Shown in pieces: positions 17,792 through 26,290 of a DNA stretch of 64,000 bases. The translations under genes were made by a program, and so were the position numbers. Position 1 is the stretch's first letter. Every line of letters starts with the position of its first letter. Source of the DNA: Bdellovibrio reynosensis (lineage in GTDB: Bacteria; Bdellovibrionota; Bdellovibrionia; Bdellovibrionales; Bdellovibrionaceae). The stretch covers positions 1,488,001 to 1,552,000 of the forward strand of contig NZ_CP093442.1 in assembly GCF_022814725.1 (NCBI RefSeq). The letters are read 5' to 3'. The notes under the pieces are model-generated. The model saw only the letters and a list, made by a program, of their open reading frames with translations. It ran no database searches and had not been told where the DNA came from.

Positions 17792-18358
17792 CTATCTATG
17801 CTTGCTGCAATCAATAAGGCCTGTTTCTGTTATGATGTAATCCATCACAATATCGTGGGCCTCGGTGGGCAGTCGGTCTTCGCTGACTTGAAAATCAAAA
17901 CAAATTCCAACTTTAACCCCCTGGTAGGAAGCCAAGGTCTTATCGTAAAAACCCTTGCCCTTTCCCAGGCGATTGCCGTTCTTATTAAAAACTAATCCGG
18001 GGATCAGCAGACCATCGATAGAGGTGATGTCTTTTTGAGGAGAGTCTTGGGACGGTTCCCACACTCCATAAGGTCCAAGCGCAAAGTCGCGCGCCTCAAA
18101 AAAATCCAAATGGCCCTCCCGCATGCGCGGAAAAACCCAACTCAGGTGAGAGATGTTTTTAACATCTTCAACCTTGGCCTCTTCGGGAAGACCTCGATAG
18201 GCTCCCCAGACTCCACTTTGGGATTTTAAAAAATCCCTGATGTGAAGATCGAGCTGCTGTTGATTTTGAACAAGACCTTGCGCGAACTGTGAAGCGCAAA
18301 GAGATTTAAAGAAGGAACGACATTCCTTTTTAGAGCTCCAAGAACCAGACATGGACAC
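17792..18358 (-). CDS. fau: 5-formyltetrahydrofolate cyclo-ligase
   Basis: This 188-residue protein converts 5-formyl-THF to 5,10-methenyl-THF using ATP. The family signature GNRLGKGKGFYDKTL (ATP/folate-binding loop) and the downstream VGICFDFQV and LPTEAHDIVMDYIITE stretch are clear. It lies 19 nt after zapA, the same gene order (zapA-fau) seen in many Proteobacteria, where 6S RNA often sits between or beside them; the gap here is far too short for that RNA. It is followed by rny. Confidence 0.9.
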   Translation of the reverse strand: MSMSGSWSSKKECRSFFKSLCASQFAQGLVQNQQQLDLHIRDFLKSQSGVWGAYRGLPEEAKVEDVKNISHLSWVFPRMREGHLDFFEARDFALGPYGVWEPSQDSPQKDITSIDGLLIPGLVFNKNGNRLGKGKGFYDKTLASYQGVKVGICFDFQVSEDRLPTEAHDIVMDYIITETGLIDCSKHR

Positions 18359-18377
18359 TCCAAGAAATCACACAAAG

Positions 18378-18692
18378 TTAGTTGTTCAAAACCTTGTTGT
18401 TCTTGGAATTTTCTAGATCAACAGAAAGTTGCACCGCTCTTTCTTCAAGCTTTTCAAGCTCGCGGTGGGCCTTTCTTTTTAAAAGGATCAGTTCTTCCGC
18501 TAAATTCATAGCTGTTAGTACAGCGGCGTTTTGGAAAGAACCGTTTTTAGTTAACGACAAAGCGTGATTCATCTTGCTGTTTACAAATTCAACGAGCTCT
18601 TGAACAGTCGCATCGTCATGGGAAGTTTTTAATTTGTAAGGGACACCCGCAATTAGGAAATTGAAGGTTTTTTTATCAGATGTCACTAGCAC
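18378..18692 (-). CDS. zapA: Cell division protein ZapA
   Basis: This 104-residue protein has the ZapA fold: an N-terminal globular part (FNFLIAGVPYKLKTSHDD), a VNSKMNHALS segment, then a helix starting AVLTAMNLAEELILLKRK that forms a coiled coil. ZapA promotes FtsZ filament bundling at the division site. It is the first gene of a minus-strand run with fau, rny and tyrS. Confidence 0.85.
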   Translation of the reverse strand: MLVTSDKKTFNFLIAGVPYKLKTSHDDATVQELVEFVNSKMNHALSLTKNGSFQNAAVLTAMNLAEELILLKRKAHRELEKLEERAVQLSVDLENSKNNKVLNN

Positions 18693-18792
18693 ACCTCAAG
18701 CTGCCTTAAACCTTTTAAAACTCTAGAAAAAACCTAGATTCAACACTGTCAAAAGTATAACTCTAAAAGGCCGATATTCAATAACTAAAATT

Positions 18793-19383
18793 TTATTTCT
18801 TAGAGCAGGTGCAGATAGTCCCAAGCTCCGGTTTCTTTTCGCACAGAATCGAACGGCGATTGGCTTTGTCGGTCAGTTCATACTCTTCAATGTCTTTGAA
18901 GTTCCGGCGATAGGTCGAGTGAATGCCATTTAGCTTCGTGTCATTGTATGAATACTCGTCTGATTTGATGGTCGCACCCAAAAGGAAGTTATTAATCACG
19001 TCTTGCTTAGGATTGATGCGTTGATTCCCAGTCATTCGGATGTCTGTAACGACACCCTTAGCGTCAACTTGCTGCAAGAAAAGCTCGGTATCCATCTTTT
19101 TATGACCCATAAACTTGGTTCTTAAGATCAGATTCATGGCTTGCTTTTCTGCATCCAGATAGTGGACTTTTCTTTGACGCAGCTGTGACTGAGAGGTCAC
19201 GAACTTTTCATCGATCAATTCTTTAAGGCGGTTCAGGTCCACTTTGAAAGAGAGGGATTCATCTTGAAGTTCTGGGAAGCAACGCATGAGGTTTTCATAG
19301 GACACAGAAATAGGCTTAATGCCTTCGGCTGATGAAACCAGCGGAGCCAAAAATATCAATAATGCTGTTGCTAACTTTTGCAT
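18793..19383 (-). CDS. Secreted hypothetical protein
   Basis: This 196-residue protein has a signal peptide (LATALLIFLAPLVSSAEG), so it is exported. The mature part contains a conserved-looking Cys near the N terminus (NLMRCFPELQDE) and a C-terminal cluster of three cysteines (ILCEKKPELGTICTCSKK), which could form disulfides in the periplasm. I do not recognise the family. It stands alone between zapA and a repeat element. Confidence 0.75.
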   Translation of the reverse strand: MQKLATALLIFLAPLVSSAEGIKPISVSYENLMRCFPELQDESLSFKVDLNRLKELIDEKFVTSQSQLRQRKVHYLDAEKQAMNLILRTKFMGHKKMDTELFLQQVDAKGVVTDIRMTGNQRINPKQDVINNFLLGATIKSDEYSYNDTKLNGIHSTYRRNFKDIEEYELTDKANRRSILCEKKPELGTICTCSKK

Positions 19384-19509
19384 CCCACAACCCCAAAAAG
19401 TTCAAGAATAGAGCATGAGATATTAGGCTAAAGAATCTGCCTGAATCATTCAATAAAAATTCCCAGCAAACTCATTGTGAAACAAATCGAAAAAAACACA
19501 CATCTCTAG

Positions 19510-19615
19510 CCTTGATCAAAAGGGGGCATATGCAAGGCGGAGGGGTTTTCCGCAGCGGAGGTGTGGCCGAGGACAACCCCCGACAACGCAGTCAGATGGC
19601 CGCTTTTCATCAAGG
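19510..19615. repeat. Structured repeat family, copy A (GCAAGGCGGAGG ... CAACGCAGTC)
   Basis: Outer arms at 19510-19529 and 19596-19615 are reverse complements at 17 of 20 positions. Between them lie the conserved strings GCAAGGCGGAGG (19532-19543) and CAACGCAGTC (19584-19593), and an inner stem GGGGTT (19542-19547)/AACCCC (19575-19580). The right arm runs over the stop codon of the neighbouring gene (19610-19612). The same architecture with different arm sequences occurs at 60583-60709, and a left half at 40029-40063. Confidence 0.8.
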
Positions 19616-20374
19616 CGTGTCGCCTTTGAATTTATAGGAGCCGCTAAAAACTGCTACGTGATCCTGTTGTCTCATCGGAACAGAAACCAAATAGCGTGGG
19701 TGACTCATATCCATAGAGTAGCCAGGAAAGGTAACCCATTTTTGTTTGAATGTTCCGTCAGAATTAAAAGTAAACAGCTCACTCAAATCCTGTGGCGAAT
19801 TTGCTTCTTCCCAGATTCTGCAGTTATCAACAGAAACTTCAGGAACCAAAGCGCCATCGTTGATCATCTTTTTCAAACGTGGACATACTTCGTAAGTAAA
19901 TCTTTGCACGAAATCGCGATCCCAAGTACTGGTTAAGTAAAGATCGCCGAAGTTTTCTTTTGTCAGACGGAAGAAGTGGCGGCCCATGTGGTAAACGGTA
20001 TTTAAGATTTTTTCTTGTTCAATTGGTGAACTAAAATCGCGGTACACGCGGATCTTTTTTCCTGCTAGCGACGTAGGCGCATACTTGATTTCCAATTTAA
20101 TCGCGGTTGTTTGCCCGTCACGCACGCGCACGAACCCTGGGTGAATGGAGTTTTCATAACCTAAAAGATAACTTCCCGCCGGAACTTGCATAGGTTTATT
20201 TAAATCAAAAAACACTGCCGGACCGCAAGAGTTGCGCTGACCTTCGATACAACGAACCGCTTTTACTTTTCTGAATGCCTGGTATTGACCAGCATTGCCG
20301 TTGACTTGCAAAAAGCCGTCAGCAAAAGCAAGACTTGAAATAAAGAGTGATGAGATTAGTAAAAATAGTTTCAT
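19610..20374 (-). CDS. Secreted hypothetical protein
   Basis: This 254-residue protein has a signal peptide (LFLLISSLFISSLAFADG) and a beta-rich mature part with repeated short strands (FLQVNGNAGQYQAF, MQVPAGSYLLGYEN), suggesting a carbohydrate- or peptide-binding beta domain in the periplasm or outside. Four or more cysteines could make disulfides (RCIEGQRNSCG, EVCPRL, DNCRIW). ATG 20374 is chosen over GTG 20380 because AGGAAG sits at proper distance. It follows the L,D-transpeptidase gene by 9 nt, so the two are probably co-transcribed and may act together on the envelope. The stop codon lies inside a repeat arm. Confidence 0.75.
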   Translation of the reverse strand: MKLFLLISSLFISSLAFADGFLQVNGNAGQYQAFRKVKAVRCIEGQRNSCGPAVFFDLNKPMQVPAGSYLLGYENSIHPGFVRVRDGQTTAIKLEIKYAPTSLAGKKIRVYRDFSSPIEQEKILNTVYHMGRHFFRLTKENFGDLYLTSTWDRDFVQRFTYEVCPRLKKMINDGALVPEVSVDNCRIWEEANSPQDLSELFTFNSDGTFKQKWVTFPGYSMDMSHPRYLVSVPMRQQDHVAVFSGSYKFKGDTP

Positions 20375-20383
20375 AGTCACTTC

Positions 20384-22072
20384 CTAAAACATCTCGTTAT
20401 CGACTTTTTTATTTTGCACAGCTTTACCCGTTTGCACGTCTTGACCGTAAGTATCGTCAAAGAAGCGGATAAATCCGTCTTCGCTTCTTTCTACAGTTAA
20501 ATACATTAAGTAAGTTGGAATCGCCGCCTGCTTGCTTAATTTAATATAGCGTGTAGGTCTGCTCGAAGTTTCCTTTTCATGGGGTACTTCGACATGGATT
20601 CTTTCTTTTGTCCATTCGGTACCAGCAAGTAAGTATTCAGCTAGTTCTAAAGGTTTTTCTAAACGCACGCAGCCCGAGCTTTGGTGACGTTGATCACCAA
20701 GAACTAACTGTCGGTCGTTAGTATCATGCAAATAGATCGCTTGATCGTTATCCAACGAAAACTTAACAACACCCAAAGCATTGTTATAGCCAGGCCGTTG
20801 CGCCAAACGATACGGGAAATAATCGCGAGAAAGACTGTGCCATGGAACTGACTCAGGGTTCACTTGTTGGTTGTCGTTGTTGTAAACCACTAGGTTGTTC
20901 TTATAGATATAGTTAATGTCGCGCTTAATTTCTGGAAGCTTATCTTTCCATGCGATGCTGTCTGGAACATTCCATGGTGGATTTAATACAACTTCATACA
21001 ATGAGTTTCTCATTGTCGGAGTACGGCGCCATGTTTGACCCGCAATGGCTTTGAAATCAAAAACCTTCGTACCATTGTCAAAAAGTCTGAATTCTGCCGC
21101 TGCTAGATTAATAAAGATGTGGCGAGCTTCCATGTTACGTGGAAGCCAACGGATTTTTTCCATTGTCACTAGAACTTGGCCAATTCTTTGTGAAAGCGTG
21201 AAGTTTAAGTTTTTTAAAACCTCAGAACGAGTGCCGATGATACCATCCACTTTTAAACCATTTAATTTCTGGAAGTTGCGTAAGACTTGATCTAGTTCAT
21301 CGTCCACTTGATTTCTATTTGGACCGTCGGCAGTTACTTTATAACCGATTAAGTTAAAGCGATCCCGAAGCTGACCTACGAAATCACCTTTATATCCTTT
21401 TTTTACTGCCACACCTGGAGATACCAATTGATCCCACTCACCGTGGGTTCTTCTAAGTTCTGTGAGGAAGCCTAAAATGCTTACAAGATCTTTATAGCGT
21501 TGCACTTGCGGCGCAAAGAAGTCTAGTGTCGTCGAAAGCGGCTTATCATCAGAGACACGGGTATTTAAATCAGCCCACAAATCAAAGGCTTTTTGCTTAA
21601 AGAAAATTCTATTTTCTTCTTCGATATCCTTTGGATTAAAGCGGCCATGGGCCAGATGACTTACGTAACGAATTAACGATTCACTTAAAACCAACTCAAA
21701 AGTCAGCCAGTGGTTTGGATCTTGAGTTACTTTTTGTAATTGTGCTTCTACGGTTGCATCCCAGTAGTCCGCTGCTAACAAACCATTGCGTGGCGCCTGC
21801 ATAAGTGCAAGCTTAAGATCCACCACCTTGTTAGTCGGGCGGCCAGTGCTATCAACCCAAATTGGTTGGTAGCCACGTAAAGAATATAAAGAATTTAAAC
21901 GGTCTGAATGCAAAATGAAATCGTTAGACCCTTTTATCAAAGGTACGAAAGTTTGCGCTGTGAGTTTTTCGCGGATCGTTTCAGGTTCGCCAAAAGAAAA
22001 GGCCATGTTTGGAATTAACAAACACACACCTAAGCACAAACCGAAAGTTTTTCTAATCCAGCTAGAATTCAT
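20384..22072 (-). CDS. L,D-transpeptidase (LdtD/YcbB type)
   Basis: This 562-residue exported enzyme has a signal peptide, a YcbB-like N-terminal region, a peptidoglycan-binding segment (LDQVLRNFQKLNGLKVDGIIG) and a C-terminal YkuD domain with YLHDTNDRQLV and the catalytic motif SSGCVRLEKP (Cys468). The family makes 3-3 cross-links in peptidoglycan or attaches other molecules to it. In Bdellovibrio, L,D-transpeptidases are known to remodel both predator and prey walls; whether this one does is inference. ATG 22072 is preceded by GAGGT; the in-frame ATG at 22123 lacks a signal. It is followed by a secreted protein 9 nt downstream. Confidence 0.9.
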   Translation of the reverse strand: MNSSWIRKTFGLCLGVCLLIPNMAFSFGEPETIREKLTAQTFVPLIKGSNDFILHSDRLNSLYSLRGYQPIWVDSTGRPTNKVVDLKLALMQAPRNGLLAADYWDATVEAQLQKVTQDPNHWLTFELVLSESLIRYVSHLAHGRFNPKDIEEENRIFFKQKAFDLWADLNTRVSDDKPLSTTLDFFAPQVQRYKDLVSILGFLTELRRTHGEWDQLVSPGVAVKKGYKGDFVGQLRDRFNLIGYKVTADGPNRNQVDDELDQVLRNFQKLNGLKVDGIIGTRSEVLKNLNFTLSQRIGQVLVTMEKIRWLPRNMEARHIFINLAAAEFRLFDNGTKVFDFKAIAGQTWRRTPTMRNSLYEVVLNPPWNVPDSIAWKDKLPEIKRDINYIYKNNLVVYNNDNQQVNPESVPWHSLSRDYFPYRLAQRPGYNNALGVVKFSLDNDQAIYLHDTNDRQLVLGDQRHQSSGCVRLEKPLELAEYLLAGTEWTKERIHVEVPHEKETSSRPTRYIKLSKQAAIPTYLMYLTVERSEDGFIRFFDDTYGQDVQTGKAVQNKKVDNEMF

Positions 22073-22185
22073 AAGATAGACCTCATCCAACACTCTTACT
22101 TTCAAGTAAGATGCCACCATCAAAGGTCTTTGCAGAGCTTTATTGCGGTGAATTCTTTAGACACGGGCCTAATAATGTCACCATG

Positions 22186-22220
22186 AAAAAGGGCCGTCTC
22201 ATTTTGAGACAGCCCTTTTT
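22186..22220 (-). terminator. Terminator of the secreted peptidase-like gene
   Basis: AAAAAGGGC-C-GTCTC and GAGAC-A-GCCCTTTTT form a long hairpin with a 5-nt loop, flanked by A-run and T-run, 11 nt after the stop at 22232. Confidence 0.88.
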
Positions 22221-22231
22221 GGTGGTACAAA

Positions 22232-23875
22232 CTAATTTTTTACCCTTTGGGACATCAGCATTCTGATGATATCAACATCAGGCGGGCGAGACAATCCTGC
22301 CCCTGGTTTTGGGCCATCAAGCTCTTCTAATGTGAAATCCATGCGAGCGTCATAGCGCCGCTCCCATTGGTAACGAAGCCACTTTTCTTTGGCGTACCAG
22401 TCGCGTTTGTTCTGATCATCAAGGCAGCTGCTGAGCTCTTGCGCGCTGTTGGCTCCCCAGCGAAGTTCCACGCAATGATAAGGGTCAAAGCTAAGATCAA
22501 ACAATCTGATGCGGGCCATTTCTAAGTCCAACATCACAGGGGCCCCCGCTGAATTTGTGTAAGCAAACTGGCAGGCTCTTGCTTCCGCTTGATAAATTCT
22601 TAAAAGATCCTGGGCTAAGTTTGGCCCTGAATAAATGATCTGGGGGTCCTTCGCGCGATAACGCAAAATCGATTGTTGGGCTTGGAACAATAAATCCATA
22701 TAGGCTACTTTTAATCGAGCATCGCGGGCTGGTGTTGCGTAGGCTTCCCATTCTCCATCCGTGCCATAAATATTTTTTGGCAGTCGAATCGGATGGGGAA
22801 CTTGGTCGATTCCTTTTTGACGTCCGAAATCTACTGCGACCACACGGTCTTTTAGACTTGTGCAGATATCACCTAGAATCGTGCGCATGTCTTGCAGCGG
22901 ATCGATTTGCAAATCCCCTGAAGCCATCATCAAACGCAAGTATTCATAGTAACCTAAAGTGGAACCTTGAAACACGAACTTGCCGTTCTTCCAGTCACCG
23001 GCAGGATCGGGCTGGTTTCCATAAAATTGTTCTAAACTAAAATGGGGAAGTTGCGCGTTTGTGGCAGCTACGATCTTTCCGCCAAAGTATTCCCCTGAAA
23101 AATTCTTCGAAGCTCCTACTAAAGCTAAGGGTCTAAAATTTTTAAAGCCAGCTCCTTGAAACGGAAAGCTTCTGACAAACTTCGGAGTGTAAAGTCCTGA
23201 AGTGATCGTGTTATCTGGATGGGAATCGATGTAGTAGATATGTCCATCATCGGTAATTCTATGAATGATGGCGACGTGGCCGTTGGGATCATAGATGACG
23301 GTTCCCGGTCTGATAGCATCACGGTGCAGTTTCACTGGATAGAAATCCGTGTAAGTGACCCCTGCAATTTCATTTCCCATCATGCGAAAAGAAGCAGAGT
23401 ACGTTTTATCAACGATGTCGTTATTCAATAGGCGCACGGCATTCGGGGCCTTAAATCTTGTCGGAATAATATCAAAGCGGCCTTTAGGAATATTCCCATA
23501 CATCGTATAACGAGGGTCTTTGTTGTCGTTAGGTTCGCGGGCTTTGACTCCCTCTTGAATGGACATTGGCAGTCCGTTTTTCCAAGCAAAATAGGCTCTT
23601 AAATAATAAGGAAGGTCCGCGCAATCAGCGAAAAGTTCTAGGTCCTCAGGATCTGTTCCAGCATAGGGATTTGCGGGGCTTTTTAGACAGGCATCAACAG
23701 TAAGACATTCCCTGCGCTCTACGGCTTGGCCAATTTGGGTGATAAAGGCGCCGAAATTAATTTCATCTTGTTCCGTCCATTCAGTCTTAGTGATCACCCA
23801 GCGATCACTTTGCGCATTTGAAAGACCGGGCAGCAATGCTAATAGCAATAGCAACCCCATTCCGACGATTTTCAT
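22232..23875 (-). CDS. Secreted protein, possible NlpC/P60- or CHAP-like cysteine hydrolase
   Basis: This 547-residue exported protein starts at ATG 23875 (GAGGGG upstream, signal MKIVGMGLLLLLALLPGLSNA). A segment with a Cys in FADCADLPYYLRAYFAWK and, ~140 residues later, a His in GHVAIIHRITDDGHIYYIDSH resembles the Cys...His order of papain-like amidases acting on peptidoglycan. The C-terminal ~250 residues look helical and are unrecognised. The hydrolase assignment is by eye and uncertain. It lies between two L,D-transpeptidase genes, which supports a cell-wall role. It is divergent from the second of these. Confidence 0.7.
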   Translation of the reverse strand: MKIVGMGLLLLLALLPGLSNAQSDRWVITKTEWTEQDEINFGAFITQIGQAVERRECLTVDACLKSPANPYAGTDPEDLELFADCADLPYYLRAYFAWKNGLPMSIQEGVKAREPNDNKDPRYTMYGNIPKGRFDIIPTRFKAPNAVRLLNNDIVDKTYSASFRMMGNEIAGVTYTDFYPVKLHRDAIRPGTVIYDPNGHVAIIHRITDDGHIYYIDSHPDNTITSGLYTPKFVRSFPFQGAGFKNFRPLALVGASKNFSGEYFGGKIVAATNAQLPHFSLEQFYGNQPDPAGDWKNGKFVFQGSTLGYYEYLRLMMASGDLQIDPLQDMRTILGDICTSLKDRVVAVDFGRQKGIDQVPHPIRLPKNIYGTDGEWEAYATPARDARLKVAYMDLLFQAQQSILRYRAKDPQIIYSGPNLAQDLLRIYQAEARACQFAYTNSAGAPVMLDLEMARIRLFDLSFDPYHCVELRWGANSAQELSSCLDDQNKRDWYAKEKWLRYQWERRYDARMDFTLEELDGPKPGAGLSRPPDVDIIRMLMSQRVKN

Positions 23876-24037
23876 TTCCCCTCCTTGGTGCCGCATTTGG
23901 GCAGCGTTGAAAAACATTTTGACGGTTAAAAATGCATCAATAAAAAATACCGCAGGAATAAAGCCTGTCACGCTTCTTGCTTTAGCTTGGTTCCTGATGA
24001 CAAAGGTTTAATAGATTCCATTTATGGAGGACGTTTC

Positions 24038-25543
24038 ATGTCTATTTCTAGATCTGCAAAAATTTGCTCAAGTCTATTGAGTGTGTTGATTGCCACAACT
24101 CCTGTAGCTTCAACGGCGCAACTTGCGACAAATACTTCCAGTGTCGCAGCGACGGCTACAAAGGGCGTGGATAAATCCCAACTTATCGTGGGGCAACGCT
24201 ACTTTATTTCCACTGACTCTTTAAATGTCAGAAGCAGTAACTCTACTGCCGCAGGAAATGTGGTTGGTAAGCTTGCTTTAAATGATGAAGTTGAAATTCT
24301 TAATCTATTAAATGAGGCAACTCCGCTAGTTCAAATCCGCATTCTTAAGTCGTCGACTGTGCGTAATGATGCGGCTTTAGAGTTGTTTGTATCTAAAGAC
24401 TATTTAAGCACTAAGGAAGTCGTTCTTCCAGGTTCTAAATACTTCGTTATTCAAAACGTAGCGACTGAAAAAACCAGAGTCTACGAGCGTTGCACGACAA
24501 GCCCTGATTGCGCTCACAGACTTGTGATGGAATCAGACATGGTTGTAGGTCGCCCAGAAGAAGGCAGCGAAAAAGATCCACATGCTTTCAAAACATGGTT
24601 GGGTCATGCAAGAATTTCTGAATGGGTGAAGTTCTATCAAGACGGGTTAGGACACTATCCTCATTGGTATAAAGCGGGACAGGACATCAAAACTATTCCA
24701 GCTCCAATCACGGACAGTGTCACAAAAACTTTGGGTGGCAGAAAGTGGATCACTGAAGTTGAAAAAGGCAGTGGCTCGACTATTTATGGCGCCTTCGGTT
24801 GGTACGCGGGCAAGTTGACTCCAGGTGATGAAATCAATGGTATGAATTATCAATGGATGCACGGAACAATGGGCTGGGGTAAAGACGGCCCCGCTGCGAT
24901 CGAATTGACTCGTGGATTCTTTGTTAACTTGGTTTCAAATCCGGGCTCTTCAGGTTGCACACGTTTAGAAAACAGAGCGATTGCTTACCTTCGTCACTTG
25001 TTGCCACCGGGAACAGATATCTATCGCGTGTATGCGAAAGAGTCGACTCGTGAGCAAGAAATTACGACGGGTGTTTTCAAAAAGAAAACTTCGCCACTTC
25101 CACGTTATGCTGACACGTATGAACGTCCACTTCACTGGCAATACATGTTATTAACTGACGGTGCCCAACAATCTGGTGGTTTGACTGCGGATCTAAACAC
25201 TATTTTGGCTAAAGGAATTCGCTATAGCACTAACAACTACATCGAACAGGGTGTTTACGAAGTGGACCAATATCCAAATGCAGTAGCTCTTAAGACTACA
25301 AGACGTGCTGCTGGTGGTAAATCAGGTGATCGTTACAACATCGACGAAGAAAACTTCAGTGGTTATTTCCTTGTCGACGAAGGACGTTTCATTAACTATG
25401 CTCATCCAAACCCGGCTCTTACAAAAGGCGTGATCAAAGTAAGTGGTATGGCTGACTTCAGAAACTCGGTTCCTGCTTTCTTGAACACTTACGGTGTGCA
25501 CTATCCACCGAAAGTTGAAAAGAACGAACAACAGCCAAACTAA
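24038..25543 (+). CDS. L,D-transpeptidase with SH3-like domain
   Basis: This 501-residue exported protein has a signal peptide, an SH3b-like domain (~YFISTDSLNVRSSNSTAAGN) that may bind wall peptides, and a YkuD-type catalytic region with QWMHGTMGWG and SSGCTRLEN (Cys307). The ~130-residue C-terminal extension after the catalytic domain is unusual and unrecognised. ATG 24038 has GGAGG 7 nt upstream. Likely roles are peptidoglycan cross-linking or editing. It is a single-gene unit or linked to the following Rossmann protein, 14 nt downstream. Confidence 0.87.
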   Translation: MSISRSAKICSSLLSVLIATTPVASTAQLATNTSSVAATATKGVDKSQLIVGQRYFISTDSLNVRSSNSTAAGNVVGKLALNDEVEILNLLNEATPLVQIRILKSSTVRNDAALELFVSKDYLSTKEVVLPGSKYFVIQNVATEKTRVYERCTTSPDCAHRLVMESDMVVGRPEEGSEKDPHAFKTWLGHARISEWVKFYQDGLGHYPHWYKAGQDIKTIPAPITDSVTKTLGGRKWITEVEKGSGSTIYGAFGWYAGKLTPGDEINGMNYQWMHGTMGWGKDGPAAIELTRGFFVNLVSNPGSSGCTRLENRAIAYLRHLLPPGTDIYRVYAKESTREQEITTGVFKKKTSPLPRYADTYERPLHWQYMLLTDGAQQSGGLTADLNTILAKGIRYSTNNYIEQGVYEVDQYPNAVALKTTRRAAGGKSGDRYNIDEENFSGYFLVDEGRFINYAHPNPALTKGVIKVSGMADFRNSVPAFLNTYGVHYPPKVEKNEQQPN

Positions 25544-25557
25544 TAGTACGCCAGAAA

Positions 25558-26238
25558 GTGAATGAGATGATTTATCCAACTGATGTTTGTCTGGTTGGTG
25601 CGACGGGGCTCGTGGGACACGAGCTCCTTCTTATTTTAAGCCACCTTGCTGAAATCGATACGGTCAAAGCGGTCACTCGCCGCCCCTTAGGAAAAGTTCC
25701 ATCGTTAGTCGACAATATCATTTTAAATTTTGATAAACTTGAAGACTATGCAGAAGCTTTAAAGGCTCCTGTCTTTGTTTGTTGCTTGGGTAGCACCATT
25801 AAACAAGCCGGCAGCAAAGAGGCTTTTCGAAAAGTCGACTATGACTATGTGATGGCCTTTGCTCGAATTGCTGAAAAAGTGAAGGCGCAAAAGTTTTTAG
25901 TTATTTCTGCTATGGGTGCAGATGCGGAATCTAGTTTTTTCTATAACCGCGTGAAAGGTGAAATGGAAAGGGATCTGAAAGATCTTTCGATTCCGCAGAT
26001 CGAAATATTCAGGCCGTCTTTGATATTAGGTAAGCGAAAAGAAGAACGTAAGGGCGAGGAGTTTGCGCAAAAGATTTCACCTTACTTAAACCCTCTTTTA
26101 GTGGGGCCTTTTAAAAAGTATCGTCCGATTAAGGCGACAGATATCGCAAAAGCCATGGCGATTGCGATCTTGAATTTTCAGGCAGGAATTCACACCTACA
26201 AATCAGATCAGATTCAAAACATCGCTGATCAAAAGTAA
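25558..26238 (+). CDS. NAD(P)-binding Rossmann-fold oxidoreductase (NmrA/SDR-like)
   Basis: The N terminus has a dinucleotide-binding motif (VCLVGATGLVGHELL). The mid-part CLGSTIKQAGSKEAFRKVD and FLVISAMGADAESSFFYNRVKGEME resembles 'atypical' SDR proteins of the YbjT/oxidoreductase-HTATIP2 type, with a YxxxK-like NRVKGE site. The start is GTG 25558 or ATG 25567. The substrate is unknown. It ends at a strong bidirectional terminator. Confidence 0.8.
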   Translation: MNEMIYPTDVCLVGATGLVGHELLLILSHLAEIDTVKAVTRRPLGKVPSLVDNIILNFDKLEDYAEALKAPVFVCCLGSTIKQAGSKEAFRKVDYDYVMAFARIAEKVKAQKFLVISAMGADAESSFFYNRVKGEMERDLKDLSIPQIEIFRPSLILGKRKEERKGEEFAQKISPYLNPLLVGPFKKYRPIKATDIAKAMAIAILNFQAGIHTYKSDQIQNIADQK

Positions 26239-26264
26239 AAAAGCCCGCGGAATGCGGGCTTTTT
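26238..26264. terminator. Bidirectional terminator
   Basis: AAAAAGCCCGC and GCGGGCTTTTT form a perfect stem with a 5-nt loop between the convergent Rossmann-protein and ftsY genes. Confidence 0.9.
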
Positions 26265-26290
26265 CGTTAATGCAAAATTAAAAATCTTAA

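Noticed and set aside
18359-18377. 6S RNA between zapA and fau
   Set aside because: The gap is only 19 nt; 6S RNA needs about 180 nt.
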